Positions 9,747-20,335 of a DNA stretch of 51,031 nt are shown piece by piece. Within the stretch, counting starts at the first letter, position 1, and every line of letters begins with the position of its first letter. The position numbers were made by a program, and so were the translations under genes. The DNA lies in assembly GCF_001499905.1 (NCBI RefSeq), contig NZ_LQIS01000022.1, forward strand, positions 1-51,031, read 5' to 3'. The notes below the pieces were generated by a model. The model was not told where the DNA came from. It saw only the letters and a list, made by a program, of their open reading frames with translations, and ran no database searches. This DNA is from Mycobacterium sp. GA-1285 (GTDB taxonomy: Bacteria > Actinomycetota > Actinomycetes > Mycobacteriales > Mycobacteriaceae).

Positions 9747-10073
9747 CTACTCGCCTTCGGTGTGCTCGAGCAGGTCCGCGTGAATCTCGCGCAGCGCGAT
9801 CGACAGCGGCTTCTCCTGCAGGCCGGGCTCGACCAGCGGGCCGACGTACTCGAGGATGCCGTCGCCGAGCTGGTTGTAGTAGTCGTTGATCTGGCGGGCG
9901 CGCTTGGCGGCATAGATCACCAGCGCATACTTGCTCGACGCGCGATCCAGCAGCTCGTCGATGGGCGGGTTGGTGATGCCCAACGGCGTGTCATAGGCGG
10001 TGGCTGACACGTCCATGGACGTGTCGGGGCCGTCCACAGCTGCCAGCTGCGTGTCGGCGTGCGGGGTGCTCAC
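9747..10073 (-). CDS. rpoZ: DNA-directed RNA polymerase omega subunit
   Basis: A 108-aa omega subunit, which helps assemble and stabilise RNA polymerase by wrapping the beta' C-terminus. The conserved core is [20 protein letters not shown] followed by [11 protein letters not shown]. As in other mycobacteria it has an N-terminal extension ([17 protein letters not shown]) and an acidic tail ending HTEGE. It sits between gmk (74-nt gap) and coaBC (32-nt gap), the standard actinobacterial order. The ATG at 10073 is preceded by CAGGAGAA on the minus strand. Confidence 0.97.
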   Translation of the reverse strand: MSTPHADTQLAAVDGPDTSMDVSATAYDTPLGITNPPIDELLDRASSKYALVIYAAKRARQINDYYNQLGDGILEYVGPLVEPGLQEKPLSIALREIHADLLEHTEGE

Positions 10074-10147
10074 GAAAAATTCTCCTGGCGGTCAATAGCT
10101 GAATGCGAGATAGCTGGCGGGCCTCACGGCGCGTCTCCGGCGCGCAC

Positions 10148-10723
10148 TCATCGGTGGCCCACCAGCAAGGATACCAATTCGGCGCAGGCAGACTCCAATT
10201 GACGGTTCACGACCACGGTGTCGAAGCCGTCCTGCGCGGCGAGTTCGGCTCGGGCGGTCGCCAGCCGGCGCTCCATCGCCTCGGGTGTCTCGGTGCCACG
10301 TCCGGTCAGCCGGCTCTCAAGCTCCTCCCAACTCGGGGGGGCGAGGAAGACCGTGAGGGCCTCGGGCATCGCTGTCTTGACGGCCCGCGCGCCCGCGAGG
10401 TCCACCTCGATCAGAACGGGCCTGCCCGCCGCGATCGCTTCGCGGACGGGCCGGGCGGGGGTTCCGGAGCGGTGCAGGCCGCCGTGGATGTCCGCCCATT
10501 CGAGTAGGGCGCCGTCGGCGATCAAGTCATCGAATTCGTCGGGGGTCACGAAGGAGTAATCAACGCCGTCGACTTCACCGGGGCGGGGGGCCCTGGTGGT
10601 GACGGACACGCTGAAGTGCAGGTCGGGAACGCGTTCGCGCAGACAGCGAACGACGGTCGACTTCCCGACGGCAGAGGGGCCGGACAGCACGACTACCCGG
10701 CCGGCCCCTCGGCCGGCGCTCAA
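10148..10723 (-). CDS. gmk: Guanylate kinase (TTG start)
   Basis: A 191-aa kinase converting GMP to GDP with ATP. The P-loop GPSAVGKST is at about residues 15-23, followed by the GMP-binding [17 protein letters not shown] motif and [12 protein letters not shown] near residue 103. The start is TTG at 10723. An in-frame TAG, which is the mihF stop, lies only 9 nt upstream, and no ATG or GTG exists between it and the P-loop region, so TTG is effectively forced. Tight spacing to mihF suggests translational coupling. Confidence 0.95.
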   Translation of the reverse strand: MSAGRGAGRVVVLSGPSAVGKSTVVRCLRERVPDLHFSVSVTTRAPRPGEVDGVDYSFVTPDEFDDLIADGALLEWADIHGGLHRSGTPARPVREAIAAGRPVLIEVDLAGARAVKTAMPEALTVFLAPPSWEELESRLTGRGTETPEAMERRLATARAELAAQDGFDTVVVNRQLESACAELVSLLVGHR

Positions 10724-10732
10724 CTCAAGCGC

Positions 10733-11050
10733 CTAGGACTGGTCGAACTTTTCCAGCAGCGCCTTGCGCTGACGATCGCCGAGTCCGCGCAGCCGGCGGG
10801 TGGGGGCGATCTCGAGTTCGGTCATGATCTCCTGCGCCTTGACCTTGCCGACCTTGGGCAACGCCTCCAGAAGCGCTGAAACCTTCATCTTGCCCAAGAC
10901 CTCGTCGGTCTCGGCATCCTTGAGCACCTGCTTGAGGTTGGTGCCGCCGCGCTTGAGCCGATCCTTCAATTCGGCGCGGGCTCGACGTGCGGCGGCAGCC
11001 TTCTCCAACGCGGCCGCGCGCTGTTCGTCGGTCAACTGGGGAAGGGCCAC
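10733..11050 (-). CDS. mihF: Mycobacterial integration host factor (mIHF)
   Basis: A 105-aa actinobacteria-specific nucleoid protein, the host factor for L5 phage integration and a DNA-bending global organiser. It begins ALPQLTDEQRAAALEKAA, has a basic helical N-terminal part (ARRARAELKDRLKRGG), and a helix-two-turns-helix-type core including LPKVGKVKAQEIMTELEI and a basic end LRGLGDRQRKALLEKF. The GTG at 11050 is chosen over a longer frame to 11137 because GGAGGAA lies 5 nt upstream and the product then matches the usual length. It heads the gmk-rpoZ-coaBC series. Confidence 0.96.
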   Translation of the reverse strand: MALPQLTDEQRAAALEKAAAARRARAELKDRLKRGGTNLKQVLKDAETDEVLGKMKVSALLEALPKVGKVKAQEIMTELEIAPTRRLRGLGDRQRKALLEKFDQS

Positions 11051-11476
11051 GGGTTCCTCCGTCTCATCACGATCAATTTCCACTGCCTCGGCTGATGGGA
11101 AAATCCAGAAACAGCCAGCGACGACGACCGTACCCACGCAGGCTGACGAAAGCTAACCCCACCCCCTGGTTGTGGCGTCAAAAGCCCAGCGTGTCGGGCG
11201 GTCGCACGCGGCCCGCGCAAGCGGCCTTCCGCCACCGGAAGCGGCGAAGTGTCGTTTTGCGTCGCCGGAACCGCCTGCATATCAAGGCAATTCGGACCGT
11301 GCGGAGACGCTGTTCGGCCGCTCAGCACGTGACCTGCGCCACACTCTGGCCGGCCGGCGCCGCTGCAAAAGAAAATTTTCGCTGGTCATCCGCTTTCGGG
11401 CGTGTCGCGAACAACCCATTTGTGACCTCTGTGACAGTTGAGGCTGACGTTGCCCATGTTGCTCGTCGATGACGGC
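11051..11476. other. 426-nt gene-free region upstream of mihF
   Basis: I see no convincing gene. On the minus strand there is a possible mihF promoter, TTGACG (11176-11181) and TTAGCT (11151-11156) with a 19-nt spacer. Other structure includes a perfect hairpin CTTCCG-CCAC-CGGAAG (11226-11241), a 10-bp palindrome GAAAATTTTC in an AT-rich island (11371-11380), and a Crp-like site (11421-11436). From memory, M. tuberculosis carries PE15 and PPE20 in this position. Confidence 0.5.
11421..11436. promoter_or_regulatory. Putative Crp-type binding site
   Basis: TGTGACCTCTGTGACA matches nine of the ten defined bases of the palindromic Crp consensus TGTGA-N6-TCACA. It is 41 nt beyond the pyrF stop and about 370 nt upstream of mihF, so which promoter it would serve is unclear. 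Confidence 0.35.
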
Positions 11477-12292
11477 TCAGGCCAGGTAGGCGACCGCGTC
11501 GCGCATCGTCTCGGCGGCCGAGCGCATCGCGGCCACCTCCGGACCGGCGCGCAGCACCTGCCGTGACACCGCGGGCAGCAGCTGGCCGGATCGGGCGCCC
11601 CCGAGCCCGCCCAACGCCTCCGGGCGCCCTCCCTGGGCGCCCACACCCGGGACCAGCACCGGTCCCGCGAGGGCGCTGACGTCGGGCGGTTCGGCCAGGG
11701 TGGCGCCGACCACGACGCCGACCGGGCCCGGTTGCGCGGCGGTTCGGTTGACCGCGGCGGCGGCGTCGACGATCGACTGCGCGACGGTGCGACCGTCGGC
11801 ATCAGCGCGCTGCACGGACGCGCCCTCGGGGTTCGAGGTGGCCGCGAGCACGAACACTCCGCGGTCATTGGCCATCGCCGTGTCGATCAGCGGCTGCAGC
11901 GAGCCGAAGCCCAGGTAGGGCGATGCGGTCACCGCGTCGGCGGCCAGCGGCGAATCCCCCGCCCACGCGTCGGCGTATGCCGCCATCGTGGAGCCGATAT
12001 CACCGCGTTTGGCATCGGCGAGCACCAGCACTCCCGCGTCGCGCAGCGCGGCGATCGTGTGTTCCAGTACCGCGAACCCGGCGGCGCCGTACGCCTCGAA
12101 GAACGCAACCTGCGGTTTGACGACGGCGAAGTCGGCGAACGCCGTCACGCACACGTCGCAGAACCGGCGCAACCCGTCGGCCCCAGCGGCAAAGCCCCAC
12201 GCGCGCATCAACTCCGGGTGCGGATCAATGCCCAGACACAGCGGTCCACGCCGGGCCACCGCATCGGCCAACCGCAGGCCGAAACCCGTCAC
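11477..12292 (-). CDS. pyrF: Orotidine 5'-phosphate decarboxylase (type 2)
   Basis: A 271-aa enzyme catalysing the last step of UMP synthesis, OMP to UMP plus CO2. The family 2 active-site motif [15 protein letters not shown] (residues about 92-106) carries the catalytic Asp-Lys pair. [12 protein letters not shown] near the N-terminus and [13 protein letters not shown] fit the type 2 enzymes of actinobacteria. The GTG start at 12292 overlaps the carB stop as GTGA, so translation is probably coupled. It is the last gene of the pyrimidine operon. Confidence 0.96.
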   Translation of the reverse strand: MTGFGLRLADAVARRGPLCLGIDPHPELMRAWGFAAGADGLRRFCDVCVTAFADFAVVKPQVAFFEAYGAAGFAVLEHTIAALRDAGVLVLADAKRGDIGSTMAAYADAWAGDSPLAADAVTASPYLGFGSLQPLIDTAMANDRGVFVLAATSNPEGASVQRADADGRTVAQSIVDAAAAVNRTAAQPGPVGVVVGATLAEPPDVSALAGPVLVPGVGAQGGRPEALGGLGGARSGQLLPAVSRQVLRAGPEVAAMRSAAETMRDAVAYLA

Positions 12293-15200
12293 GTCCCCAG
12301 CACGCTGTGCAGTTCCTGCAGCGACATCACGCCGATGTCACCGCGGATCCGGGCCTCTATGCCCTGTACCGCCGCCGACGCGCCCTGCACCGTCGTCACA
12401 CAGGGGATGCTGTTCGCCACTGCCGCCGAGCGGATCTCGTATCCATCGACGCGAGGGCCGGAATTGCCGTACGGGGTGTTGATGACCATGTCGACCTCCC
12501 CGGCCTTGATGAGGTCGACCGCCGACGAGGCGGGCCTGCCCTCGCTCGGCTCCTCGAAGTGCTTGCGCACCTCTTCGCACGGAATACCATTGCGCCGCAA
12601 CATCTCCGCGGTGCCCTCGGTGGCCAGCACCCGAAAGCCCAGGTCGGCGAGCCGTTTGGCGGGAAACACGAGCGAACGCTTGTCGCGGTTGGCCACGGAC
12701 ACGAACACCGTGCCTTCGACCGGCAGCGACCCGTAGGCGGCGGTCTGGCTCTTGGCGAAGGCGCTACCGAAGTCGTAGTCGATGCCCATCACCTCGCCCG
12801 TCGACTTCATCTCCGGTCCCAGCAGCGAATCGATCTGCGTGCCATCGTGTTTGCGGAACCGGTTGAACGGCAGGACCGCTTCCTTGACCGCGACGGGCGC
12901 GTTGCGTGCGGTGCTCGCGCCGTCACCGGTGCGCGCCAGCACGCCTTCCTCACGCAGTTGAGCGATCGTCGCGCCGAGCATGATCCGTGCACACGCCTTG
13001 GCCAGCGGCACCGCGGTGGCTTTGGAGACGAACGGCACGGTGCGGCTGGCGCGGGGATTGGCCTCCAGCACATAGAGCACATCGTCCTTGAGCGCGTACT
13101 GCACATTGAGCAGGCCCACCACCCCGATACCGTGGGCGATCGCTTCGGTGGCACGGCGCACGGCCTCGATGTCGCTGCGACCCAACGTCACCGGCGGCAG
13201 GGCACACGCGGAGTCGCCGGAGTGGATACCGGCCTCCTCGATGTGCTCCATGATGCCGCCGATGTAGACCTCCGATCCGTCGCACAGCGCGTCGACGTCG
13301 ATCTCGATGGCGTCTTCGAGGAACCGGTCCACCAGCACCGGATGCTCAGGCGAGAGCTCGGTGGCCCGAGTGATGTAGCCCTGCAGCGTCTCGTCGTCGT
13401 AGACGATCTCCATGCCGCGACCGCCGAGCACGTAGGACGGCCGAACCAGCACGGGATAACCGATCTCGGCGGCGATGCGCCGCGCCTGCTCGAAGCTGGT
13501 GGCCAGGCCGAACCGCGGCGCAGGGAGGCCGGCGTTTCTCAGCACTTCGCCGAACGCACCGCGATCCTCGGCGAGGTCGATCGCCTTGGGGCTGGTCCCG
13601 ACGATCGGCACGCCGGCGTTCTGCAGGCGTTCGGCCAGTCCGAGCGGTGTCTGGCCGCCGAGCTGCACGATGACGCCGACGACACCGGGACCGCCTGCAC
13701 CGGAGACGCATTCGGCGTAGTACACCTCGAGCACGTCCTCGAACGTGAGTGGCTCGAAGTAGAGCCGGTCGGCGGTGTCGTAGTCGGTGGACACCGTTTC
13801 GGGGTTGCAGTTGACCATCACCGTCTCGAAGCCGCCGGGGCCCCATTCGCTCCTCACGTGCGCGGCGCTCAACGTCGTCGCCGCGTGCACACAGCTGTAG
13901 TCGAACTCGATGCCTTGCCCGATGCGGTTGGGGCCCGAGCCGAGGATCAGCACCTTGGGCCGCTCGGTCTGCGGGGCCACCTCCGTCTCGGCGGCGGGGT
14001 CGAGTTCATAGCTGCTGTAGTGGTACGGGGTCTTGGCCTCGAATTCGGCCGCACACGTGTCGACGGTCTTGAACACCGGGTGGATGCCGAGCCGCTGCCG
14101 TAGCGCCCGCACGCCGACCTCACCGGCGAGTTCGGGTCGCAGCGCGGCGATCTGGCGGTCCGACAGTCCGTGGTACTTGGCGCGGCGCAACAGGTCGGCG
14201 TCGAGCACCGGGGCGTCGACGACTTCTGCGCGCAGCGCCACCAGCCCGGCGATCTGCTCGACGAACCACGGGTCGACGCCGGAGGCCTGCGCCACCTGCT
14301 CGACGGTCGCGCCCTTGCGCAGCACCAGCTCGAGGTCGTAGAGGCGTCCGTCCGATGGTGTGCCCAGCCGCGCCAACAACTCGTCGACGGTGACCGTGTC
14401 CTCGTCGGGGTCGGGTTTGGTCCAGAACCCGGCGCGGCCCGACTCCAGCGAGCGCATCACCTTGCCGAGCGCTTCGATGAAGTTGCGGCCCAACGCCATC
14501 GCCTCGCCGACCGATTTCATGGTGGTGGTCAGCGTGCCGTCGGCGCCGGGGAACTTCTCGAACGCGAAGCGCGGGGCCTTGACGACGACATAGTCGAGCG
14601 TCGGCTCGAAGCAGGCCGGGGTCTCCTTGGTGATGTCGTTGACGATCTCGTCGAGCGTGTAGCCGATGGCCAGCTTCGCCGCGATCTTGGCGATCGGGAA
14701 CCCGGTGGCCTTGGAGGCCAGCGCGCTCGACCGCGACACCCGCGGATTCATCTCGATCACGATGAGGCGCCCGTCGGCCGGGTTGACGGCGAACTGGATG
14801 TTGCAGCCGCCGGTGTCGACGCCGACCTCGCGCAGGATCGCGATGCCCAGGTCGCGCATCGTCTGGTATTCGCGGTCGGTGAGCGTCATGGCCGGCGCGA
14901 CGGTGACCGAGTCGCCGGTGTGCACACCCATCGGGTCGAAGTTCTCGATCGAGCACACCACGACCACGTTGTCGTGGCCGTCGCGCATCAACTCGAGTTC
15001 GTATTCCTTCCAGCCGAAGATCGACTCCTCGATCAGCACGTTGGCGCTCGGCGAGGCCGCGAGCCCGTCGCCGGCCATCCGGTCGACGTCCTCGGCGGAG
15101 TACGCCATGCCCGAACCCAGACCGCCCATCGTGAAGGACGGCCGCACCACCACCGGCAAGCCGAGATCCTCGACCGTCTCGCGCACCTCGTCCATCGTGA

Positions 15201-15663
15201 AACACACTCGGGAGCGGGCGGATTCGCCGCCGACCTTGGCGACGATGTCCTTGAACCGCTGCCGGTCCTCGCCGCGCTGGATGGCCTCGAAGTCCGCGCC
15301 GATCAGCTCCACCCCGTGCTTGGCCAGCACCCCGGACTCCGACAGCGCGACGGCGGTGTTCAGCGCCGTCTGGCCGCCCAGCGTGGCCAACAGGCCGTCG
15401 ATCTTGTTGCCGCGCTCGGCCTGCTGGGCGATCACCCGCTCGACGAACGCCGGCGTGATCGGCTCGACGTAGGTGTGGTCGGCGTATTCGGGGTCGGTCA
15501 TGATCGTCGCCGGGTTCGAGTTGATCAGGGTGACCTGCAACCCCTCCGCGCGCAGCACCCGACACGCCTGGGTTCCGGAGTAGTCGAACTCCGCGGCCTG
15601 ACCGATCACGATGGGCCCGGAGCCGATCACCAGGATGTGGTTGAGGTCGCTCCGCTTAGGCAT
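12289..15663 (-). CDS. carB: Carbamoyl-phosphate synthase large chain
   Basis: A 1124-aa synthetase subunit making carbamoyl phosphate from ammonia, bicarbonate and two ATP for pyrimidine and arginine synthesis. Two homologous ATP-grasp halves are visible: the first starts [21 protein letters not shown], the second near residue 566 with [20 protein letters not shown]. Each carries the [25 protein letters not shown] ATP-grasp region and [10 protein letters not shown] / [12 protein letters not shown]. The C-terminal MGS-like allosteric domain covers about the last 140 residues ([11 protein letters not shown] onward). The ATG at 15663 follows a purine-rich stretch. It is preceded by a 96-nt gap containing a dispersed repeat. 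Confidence 0.97.
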   Translation of the reverse strand: MPKRSDLNHILVIGSGPIVIGQAAEFDYSGTQACRVLRAEGLQVTLINSNPATIMTDPEYADHTYVEPITPAFVERVIAQQAERGNKIDGLLATLGGQTALNTAVALSESGVLAKHGVELIGADFEAIQRGEDRQRFKDIVAKVGGESARSRVCFTMDEVRETVEDLGLPVVVRPSFTMGGLGSGMAYSAEDVDRMAGDGLAASPSANVLIEESIFGWKEYELELMRDGHDNVVVVCSIENFDPMGVHTGDSVTVAPAMTLTDREYQTMRDLGIAILREVGVDTGGCNIQFAVNPADGRLIVIEMNPRVSRSSALASKATGFPIAKIAAKLAIGYTLDEIVNDITKETPACFEPTLDYVVVKAPRFAFEKFPGADGTLTTTMKSVGEAMALGRNFIEALGKVMRSLESGRAGFWTKPDPDEDTVTVDELLARLGTPSDGRLYDLELVLRKGATVEQVAQASGVDPWFVEQIAGLVALRAEVVDAPVLDADLLRRAKYHGLSDRQIAALRPELAGEVGVRALRQRLGIHPVFKTVDTCAAEFEAKTPYHYSSYELDPAAETEVAPQTERPKVLILGSGPNRIGQGIEFDYSCVHAATTLSAAHVRSEWGPGGFETVMVNCNPETVSTDYDTADRLYFEPLTFEDVLEVYYAECVSGAGGPGVVGVIVQLGGQTPLGLAERLQNAGVPIVGTSPKAIDLAEDRGAFGEVLRNAGLPAPRFGLATSFEQARRIAAEIGYPVLVRPSYVLGGRGMEIVYDDETLQGYITRATELSPEHPVLVDRFLEDAIEIDVDALCDGSEVYIGGIMEHIEEAGIHSGDSACALPPVTLGRSDIEAVRRATEAIAHGIGVVGLLNVQYALKDDVLYVLEANPRASRTVPFVSKATAVPLAKACARIMLGATIAQLREEGVLARTGDGASTARNAPVAVKEAVLPFNRFRKHDGTQIDSLLGPEMKSTGEVMGIDYDFGSAFAKSQTAAYGSLPVEGTVFVSVANRDKRSLVFPAKRLADLGFRVLATEGTAEMLRRNGIPCEEVRKHFEEPSEGRPASSAVDLIKAGEVDMVINTPYGNSGPRVDGYEIRSAAVANSIPCVTTVQGASAAVQGIEARIRGDIGVMSLQELHSVLGT

Positions 15664-15701
15664 CTATCGCCCCACTTCCACTTCCGCGTGACTCCCCACT
15701 T

Positions 15702-15761
15702 CCGCGAATGACCGTGTCTGCACACGACACGCCGCGCCGATCTGTACAAAAGCGGTCGCTC
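15702..15761 (-). repeat. 60-nt dispersed repeat, copy inside the carA-carB gap
   Basis: Read on the minus strand this 60-mer begins GAGCGACCGC and ends CAGACACGGTCATTCGCGG. It aligns without gaps with the element at 45718-45777 (44 of 60 identical by hand, 28 of the last 33). It overlaps the carA stop codon. The stem is weaker than in the other copy, consistent with lying inside an operon. A short direct repeat, CGCGGAAGTGG twice, follows towards carB. Confidence 0.6.
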
Positions 15762-16887
15762 ACCGCCGATCCTCCATCAAGTCGACGAACTGATCGAACA
15801 GATAGTTCGCATCGTGCGGTCCCGCCGCGGCCTCCGGGTGGTACTGCACCGAAAAGGCCAGCCCGCTGACGAGTTTGATGCCCTCGACGACGCCGTCGTT
15901 GGCGCAGGTGTGGCTGACGATCGCCTCGCCGAACGGGGTGTCGAAGCGCTCGCCCGCCTCGCCTTCGAGGGCGAATCCGTGGTTCTGCGCGGTGATCGCG
16001 ACGTTGCCGGTCTGATGGTCGATCACCGGCACGTTGATCCCGCGGTGGCCGAACACCATTTTGTACGTCGAGCGCCCCAGCGCACGGCCCAGGATCTGGT
16101 TACCGAAGCAGATGCCGAACAGCGGGATGCCGGCGCCGAGCACCTCCTGGGTGACGGCCACGATGTGCTCGGCGGTGGCGGGGTCGCCGGGGCCGTTGGA
16201 CAGGAACACCCCGTCGGGCTTCAGGTCGGCGATCTGCTCATAGGTCGCCGAGGCCGGCAACACATGGCTGCGGATACCGCGCTTGGCGAAGTTGCGCGGG
16301 GTGTTGGTCTTGATACCGAGGTCGACGGCGGCCACCGTGAACCGTTGCGGCCCTTCGGGTTCCACCACATAGGTGACGTCGGTGCTGACTTCGCCCGCCA
16401 GGTTCGCGCCGAGCATGCCGGGTTGGCTGCGAACCCGCTCGAGCAGGTCGTCGGGGTCGGCCAGCGCCGGCCCGGAGAACACGCCTGCCCTCATGGAGCC
16501 CCGGCTGCGCAGATGACGCACCACCGCGCGGGTGTCGATACCCGCGATGCCGACGATGCCCTGGCGTTCGAGTTCCTCCTCGAGCGTGCCGGTGGCCCGC
16601 CAGTTCGAGGCCCGCGGCGAGGGATCACGCACCGCGTAGCCGGCGACCCAGATCTTGTCGCCACGGCTTTCGGCGTCCTCGTGGTTCCATCCGGTGTTGC
16701 CGATCTGCGGTGCCGTCGCGATCACGATCTGCCCGTGGTAGCTCGGATCGGTGAGCGTCTCCTGGTAGCCGGACATGCCGGTGGAGAACACCGCCTCGCC
16801 GAGCGCCTGCCCGACCGCACCGTACGTCGTGCCGGTGAAGACCCGGCCGTCCTCGAGCACGAGTACGGCCTTGCCGGTTCGCTTCAC
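15760..16887 (-). CDS. carA: Carbamoyl-phosphate synthase small chain (glutamine amidotransferase)
   Basis: A 375-aa subunit that hydrolyses glutamine and channels ammonia to CarB. The N-terminal CPSase domain starts [13 protein letters not shown] and has [16 protein letters not shown]. The C-terminal class I amidotransferase domain has the nucleophile elbow FGICFGNQ and the catalytic His-Glu in [14 protein letters not shown]. The GTG at 16887 is preferred over a longer frame to 16977 because it overlaps the stop of the upstream gene as GTGA and yields the family length. Confidence 0.96.
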   Translation of the reverse strand: MKRTGKAVLVLEDGRVFTGTTYGAVGQALGEAVFSTGMSGYQETLTDPSYHGQIVIATAPQIGNTGWNHEDAESRGDKIWVAGYAVRDPSPRASNWRATGTLEEELERQGIVGIAGIDTRAVVRHLRSRGSMRAGVFSGPALADPDDLLERVRSQPGMLGANLAGEVSTDVTYVVEPEGPQRFTVAAVDLGIKTNTPRNFAKRGIRSHVLPASATYEQIADLKPDGVFLSNGPGDPATAEHIVAVTQEVLGAGIPLFGICFGNQILGRALGRSTYKMVFGHRGINVPVIDHQTGNVAITAQNHGFALEGEAGERFDTPFGEAIVSHTCANDGVVEGIKLVSGLAFSVQYHPEAAAGPHDANYLFDQFVDLMEDRR

Positions 16888-17387
16888 GCCGCCTCCTGTT
16901 CCACCCAGTGCGAGTACTCGCGACGGTCGTTGGCGCGGAACCCGGTGTCGATCTCGGTGCCCGACGGCAGTCGCCACCGGATCGCGAGGATGCCCTCGTG
17001 CGTCAGCGCCTTACCCGCGATCCCCCGTTCGGTGCGAATCTCGGTGATCGCCTCGTCGGGAATCCAGATCGGCCGTGCGCCGCTGCGCTGCAACATGATT
17101 CCTTCGGGGTAGCGGGTCAGCACGGCCTTGGTGCGGAAGCCGAGGTCGCCGACCACGATCCGGTCGTTCCAATTGGGGGCCAGCGTGCTGCCGACGTACA
17201 GCCCCTTGGTCGCCGGCACGATCGCCGGCCCGACGGTGTCGGGAAGCGTCGGCAGCGTGCCGATGAGCTCAGCCTGGCGCTCGGCGCGGCGGCGCCATCC
17301 GCGGATCATCGCCTGGATCAGCACCGCGATGAGCACGGCCACGACGGCGGCCATGATCAACGACCCGACGAGCGTGCCCGTGTTCAT
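16884..17387 (-). CDS. Single-pass membrane protein in the pyrimidine operon (Rv1382-like)
   Basis: A 167-aa protein with one N-terminal membrane helix ([21 protein letters not shown]), a basic stop-transfer segment ([10 protein letters not shown]), and a cytoplasmic soluble domain of about 125 residues that looks PH-like or beta-rich ([56 protein letters not shown]). It is always found between pyrC and carA in mycobacteria as I recall, but its function is unknown. The ATG at 17387 is chosen because the helix starts right after it and AGGCGGA lies upstream. Its stop overlaps the carA start. Confidence 0.8.
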   Translation of the reverse strand: MNTGTLVGSLIMAAVVAVLIAVLIQAMIRGWRRRAERQAELIGTLPTLPDTVGPAIVPATKGLYVGSTLAPNWNDRIVVGDLGFRTKAVLTRYPEGIMLQRSGARPIWIPDEAITEIRTERGIAGKALTHEGILAIRWRLPSGTEIDTGFRANDRREYSHWVEQEAA

Positions 17388-17418
17388 CCGCGGTCCGCCT
17401 GCGCTACACGCTCGAAGT

Positions 17419-18711
17419 TCATGCGGGGCACTTCCCATCCCGCGCAGTCACCTTGCCGCGCAACAACGTCAGCGTGACCGCCGCGGGCAGTTCGAGCGCC
17501 TCATAGGGCGTGTTGGCCGAGCGACTGGCCAGTGCGGAACCCTCGACGGTCCACGTCGCCTCGGGATCGACCACGGCCAGGTTGGCCGGCTCGCCGATCT
17601 CCAGCGGCCTGCCCTGGTCGGGCAAACCGACGATCTCGGCGGGCCGCTCGCTCATGACCCGGGCGACGTCGCGCCAGGTCAGCAGACCCGGGCGCACCAT
17701 CGTCTCGGCGACCACCGACAGCGCGGTCTGCAATCCGAGCATGCCGGGGCGGGCGACGGAGAACTCGCAACACTTCTCGTGTTCGGCGTGCGGGGCGTGA
17801 TCGGTGGCCACACAGTCGATGATCCCGTCCGCCAGCGCCTGGCGCAGCGCCCGGGCATCGGAGGCCTCCCGCAGCGGTGGGTTCACCCGGTAGCGCCCGT
17901 CGTAGGTGGCCAGCCGTTCGTCGTCGAGCAGCAGGTGGTGCGGGGTCACCTCGGCCGTGATCGAGATGCCCTGCGACTTCGCCCATCGCACGATCTCGAC
18001 GGTGCCCGCTGTCGAAGCGTGGCAAACGTGCACCCGTGCCCCGGCATCGCGCGCCAGCAGCGCATCACGCGCGACGATCGACTCCTCGGCCGCACGCGGC
18101 CACCCGGCCAGACCGAGCCGGGCGGCGTTGGGACCCTCGTGGGCCACGGCGCCGACCGTCAGCCGCGGCTCCTCGGCGTGCTGGGCGATCAGAACGCCCA
18201 GCCCGGTGGCGTATTCGAGCGCGCGGCGCATGATCAGCGGATCGTGCACGCAGATGCCGTCGTCGGAGAACATCCGAACCTGTGCGGTGCCGCCGGCCAT
18301 CATCCCCATCTCGGTGAGCTGGGAACCCGCCAGGCCGACGGTCACCGCGCCCACCGGATGCACGTCGACAAGTCCCACCTGCTGTCCGCGTCGCCAGACG
18401 TGGTCGGTCACGACGGGACTGTCGGCGACCGGATTCGTGTTGGCCATCGCGAACACCGCGGTGTACCCGCCCAAAGCCGCTGCGGCCGAACCGGTTTCGA
18501 TGTCCTCGGCGTACTCGCGGCCAGGCTCGCGCAGGTGGGTGTGCAGGTCGACGAATCCCGGCAGCAGCACCTGGCCGGTGGCGTCGACGACGTCTGAGTC
18601 GTCGGGGATCGGAAGTCGCTGCCCGATGTCGGTGATCTGTCCGTCGGCCACCAGGACGTCGACGCGATCGCCCTCGCCGTAGAGCCGGACCCCTCGTATC
18701 ACGACGCTCAT
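17419..18711 (-). CDS. pyrC: Dihydroorotase
   Basis: A 430-aa amidohydrolase interconverting carbamoyl-aspartate and dihydroorotate, the third step of UMP synthesis. The zinc motif [10 protein letters not shown] is near residues 57-66. The second signature [16 protein letters not shown] is near residue 305, with the metal-binding and catalytic aspartate. [17 protein letters not shown] carries a further histidine ligand. The ATG at 18711 overlaps the pyrB stop as ATGA. A longer frame to 19050 only reads through pyrB and was discarded. Confidence 0.96.
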   Translation of the reverse strand: MSVVIRGVRLYGEGDRVDVLVADGQITDIGQRLPIPDDSDVVDATGQVLLPGFVDLHTHLREPGREYAEDIETGSAAAALGGYTAVFAMANTNPVADSPVVTDHVWRRGQQVGLVDVHPVGAVTVGLAGSQLTEMGMMAGGTAQVRMFSDDGICVHDPLIMRRALEYATGLGVLIAQHAEEPRLTVGAVAHEGPNAARLGLAGWPRAAEESIVARDALLARDAGARVHVCHASTAGTVEIVRWAKSQGISITAEVTPHHLLLDDERLATYDGRYRVNPPLREASDARALRQALADGIIDCVATDHAPHAEHEKCCEFSVARPGMLGLQTALSVVAETMVRPGLLTWRDVARVMSERPAEIVGLPDQGRPLEIGEPANLAVVDPEATWTVEGSALASRSANTPYEALELPAAVTLTLLRGKVTARDGKCPA

Positions 18712-19658
18712 GCGCTGATCGCCCCTTCCTCGGCGCCCACGAGCAGGTGGAACAACACCGCCATCCGGATATGCACGCCGTTGGAAACCTGTTGCAGCAC
18801 CGCCGATTGCGGCGAGTCGGCGACCGAGAACGCGATCTCCATACCCCGGACCATCGGCCCCGGGTGCAGCACGACCGCGTTGCCCGAAAGCAGCGCCTGG
18901 CGCTTCTCGGACAAGCCGTAGAGCACCGAGTACTCCCGCGCCGACGGGAAGAATCCGCCGTTCATGCGCTCGGCCTGCACTCGCAGCATCAGCACCGCGT
19001 CGGCGAGCGGCAGTTCGGCGTCGAGATCGTGCGACACCGTGACCGGCCAATCAGCGACCCCGACCGGCAGCAGCGTCGGTGGCGCGACCAGCACCACCTC
19101 CGCGCCGAGGGTGTGCAGCAGAAGAACATTCGAGCGGGCCACCCGGCTGTGCAGGACGTCGCCGACGATCACCACCCGCTTGCCCTCGATGTCGCCGAGG
19201 CGCTGGCGGATGGTCAGCGCGTCGAGCAACGCCTGAGTGGGGTGCTCGTGGGTGCCGTCGCCGGCGTTGATGACCGCCGGACCGTGTCCGTTCTCGGCGG
19301 CCGTCCACTCGGCGAGTTGCTGCGGCGCACCCGAGGCGGGGTGGCGCAAAATCAGTGCGTCGGCCCCCGCGGCGCGCAGCGTCAGCGCGGTGTCGCGCAG
19401 CGACTCCCCCTTGGACACCGACGATCCGGAGGCGCTGACGTTGATCACGTCGGCGCTCATCCACTTGCCGGCGACCTCGAAGGAGACCCGGGTGCGGGTC
19501 GAGTTCTCGTAGAACATCGTGATGATCGTGCGCCCACGCAGGGTGGGCAGTTTCTTGACCTCGCGGCCGAGCAGGGCCTGGCTGAAACGGTCGGCGTTGT
19601 CCAGGATCGCCAGCGCATCGTCGCGCGACAGATCCGCCGCCGAGAGCAGGTGCTTCAT
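18708..19658 (-). CDS. pyrB: Aspartate carbamoyltransferase catalytic chain
   Basis: A 316-aa enzyme condensing carbamoyl phosphate with aspartate, the committed pyrimidine step. The carbamoyl-phosphate site [13 protein letters not shown] is near residues 50-62, with [11 protein letters not shown] shortly after and the aspartate-binding area near LRVQAERM. There is no pyrI regulatory-chain gene nearby, as expected outside enterobacteria. The ATG at 19658, starting [10 protein letters not shown], gives the family N-terminus; an in-frame upstream extension overlaps pyrR. It begins 28 nt after pyrR and its stop overlaps the pyrC start. Confidence 0.96.
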   Translation of the reverse strand: MKHLLSAADLSRDDALAILDNADRFSQALLGREVKKLPTLRGRTIITMFYENSTRTRVSFEVAGKWMSADVINVSASGSSVSKGESLRDTALTLRAAGADALILRHPASGAPQQLAEWTAAENGHGPAVINAGDGTHEHPTQALLDALTIRQRLGDIEGKRVVIVGDVLHSRVARSNVLLLHTLGAEVVLVAPPTLLPVGVADWPVTVSHDLDAELPLADAVLMLRVQAERMNGGFFPSAREYSVLYGLSEKRQALLSGNAVVLHPGPMVRGMEIAFSVADSPQSAVLQQVSNGVHIRMAVLFHLLVGAEEGAISA

Positions 19659-19686
19659 GATGGTCTGTTCTTCGCGCAAGCGCTCA

Positions 19687-20271
19687 TCACCGAATCGGAC
19701 CTCCGTACGGCGCAATGGACACACTGTCGTGGCCATCGTCTTCGGTTAACCGGACCTTGACGTTCTCGCTTCGGGACGTCGGCACGTTCTTGCCCACATA
19801 GTCGGCGCGCAGCGGCAGCTCACGATGGCCGCGGTCGACGAGGACCGCCAGCTGCACCGCCTTCGGTCGTCCGAGGTCGCGCAGGGCATCCAGGGCAGCG
19901 CGCACCGAGCGGCCGGTGTAGAGCACGTCGTCGACGAGGATGACCAACGCCTGATCGATGCCGCCCTCGGGAATGGAGGTCTCCTCCAGAGCACGCGGAG
20001 GCTTGAAGTCGAGGTCGTCGCGGTACAGCGTGTTGTCCAGGGCGCCGTGCGGGACGACGACCCCCGAGAACTCCTTGATCTTCTCGGCGAGCCGGGTGGC
20101 CAACGTCACGCCCCGGGTCGGGATCCCGAGCAACACGACGCGGGGAGCATCGTTGCCGTCGAGTGCGGTCTTCTCGATGATCTGGTGGGCGATGCGGGAA
20201 ACGGTGCGGCCGAGGTCCGCTGCGGACATCAGCTCCCGGTCGGTGCCCGACGAGCCTGACTGCGCGCCCAA
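19687..20271 (-). CDS. pyrR: PyrR bifunctional pyr operon regulator / uracil phosphoribosyltransferase (TTG start)
   Basis: A 194-aa UMP-responsive RNA-binding regulator with weak uracil phosphoribosyltransferase activity. The PRPP-binding motif [19 protein letters not shown] is near residues 109-127, and [12 protein letters not shown] and the C-terminal [12 protein letters not shown] are characteristic. The TTG at 20271 is favoured because a perfect AGGAGGT lies 9 nt upstream; an internal ATG at 20229 lacks this. It is first in the operon pyrR-pyrB-pyrC-membrane protein-carA-carB-pyrF. Its own leader carries the PyrR-binding loop, so it should be autoregulated. Confidence 0.95.
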   Translation of the reverse strand: MGAQSGSSGTDRELMSAADLGRTVSRIAHQIIEKTALDGNDAPRVVLLGIPTRGVTLATRLAEKIKEFSGVVVPHGALDNTLYRDDLDFKPPRALEETSIPEGGIDQALVILVDDVLYTGRSVRAALDALRDLGRPKAVQLAVLVDRGHRELPLRADYVGKNVPTSRSENVKVRLTEDDGHDSVSIAPYGGPIR

Positions 20272-20281
20272 GCGACTCTGA

Positions 20282-20318
20282 CCTCCTTCTCCGCCTCTCT
20301 GGACGGCTCCTTAAAGGA
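20282..20318 (-). promoter_or_regulatory. PyrR RNA-binding loop over the pyrR ribosome-binding site
   Basis: The transcript contains GUCCAGAGAGGC (20293-20304), the conserved PyrR-binding loop. CCGU/GCGG form the upper stem. UCCUU (20314-20318) can pair with AAGGA (20284-20288) within the AGGAGG Shine-Dalgarno. Binding of PyrR-UMP would stabilise a hairpin that hides the ribosome site, which is the translational repression mechanism described in M. smegmatis. Confidence 0.8.
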
Positions 20319-20335
20319 CGTCGAAACTGCGGGGA

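Noticed and set aside
11387..11458. 23-codon frame starting MGNVSLNCHRGHKW on the minus strand downstream of pyrF
   Set aside because: No ribosome-binding site and too short to judge; no similarity recognised.
12307..15711. Long open frames of 500-600 codons on the plus strand opposite carB
   Set aside because: They are antisense to a clear carB, have skewed Arg/His/Gly composition and no family motif. They follow from high GC and codon bias.
18712..19050. Upstream extension of pyrC
   Set aside because: It overlaps pyrB in a different frame; the ATG at 18711 matches the family length.
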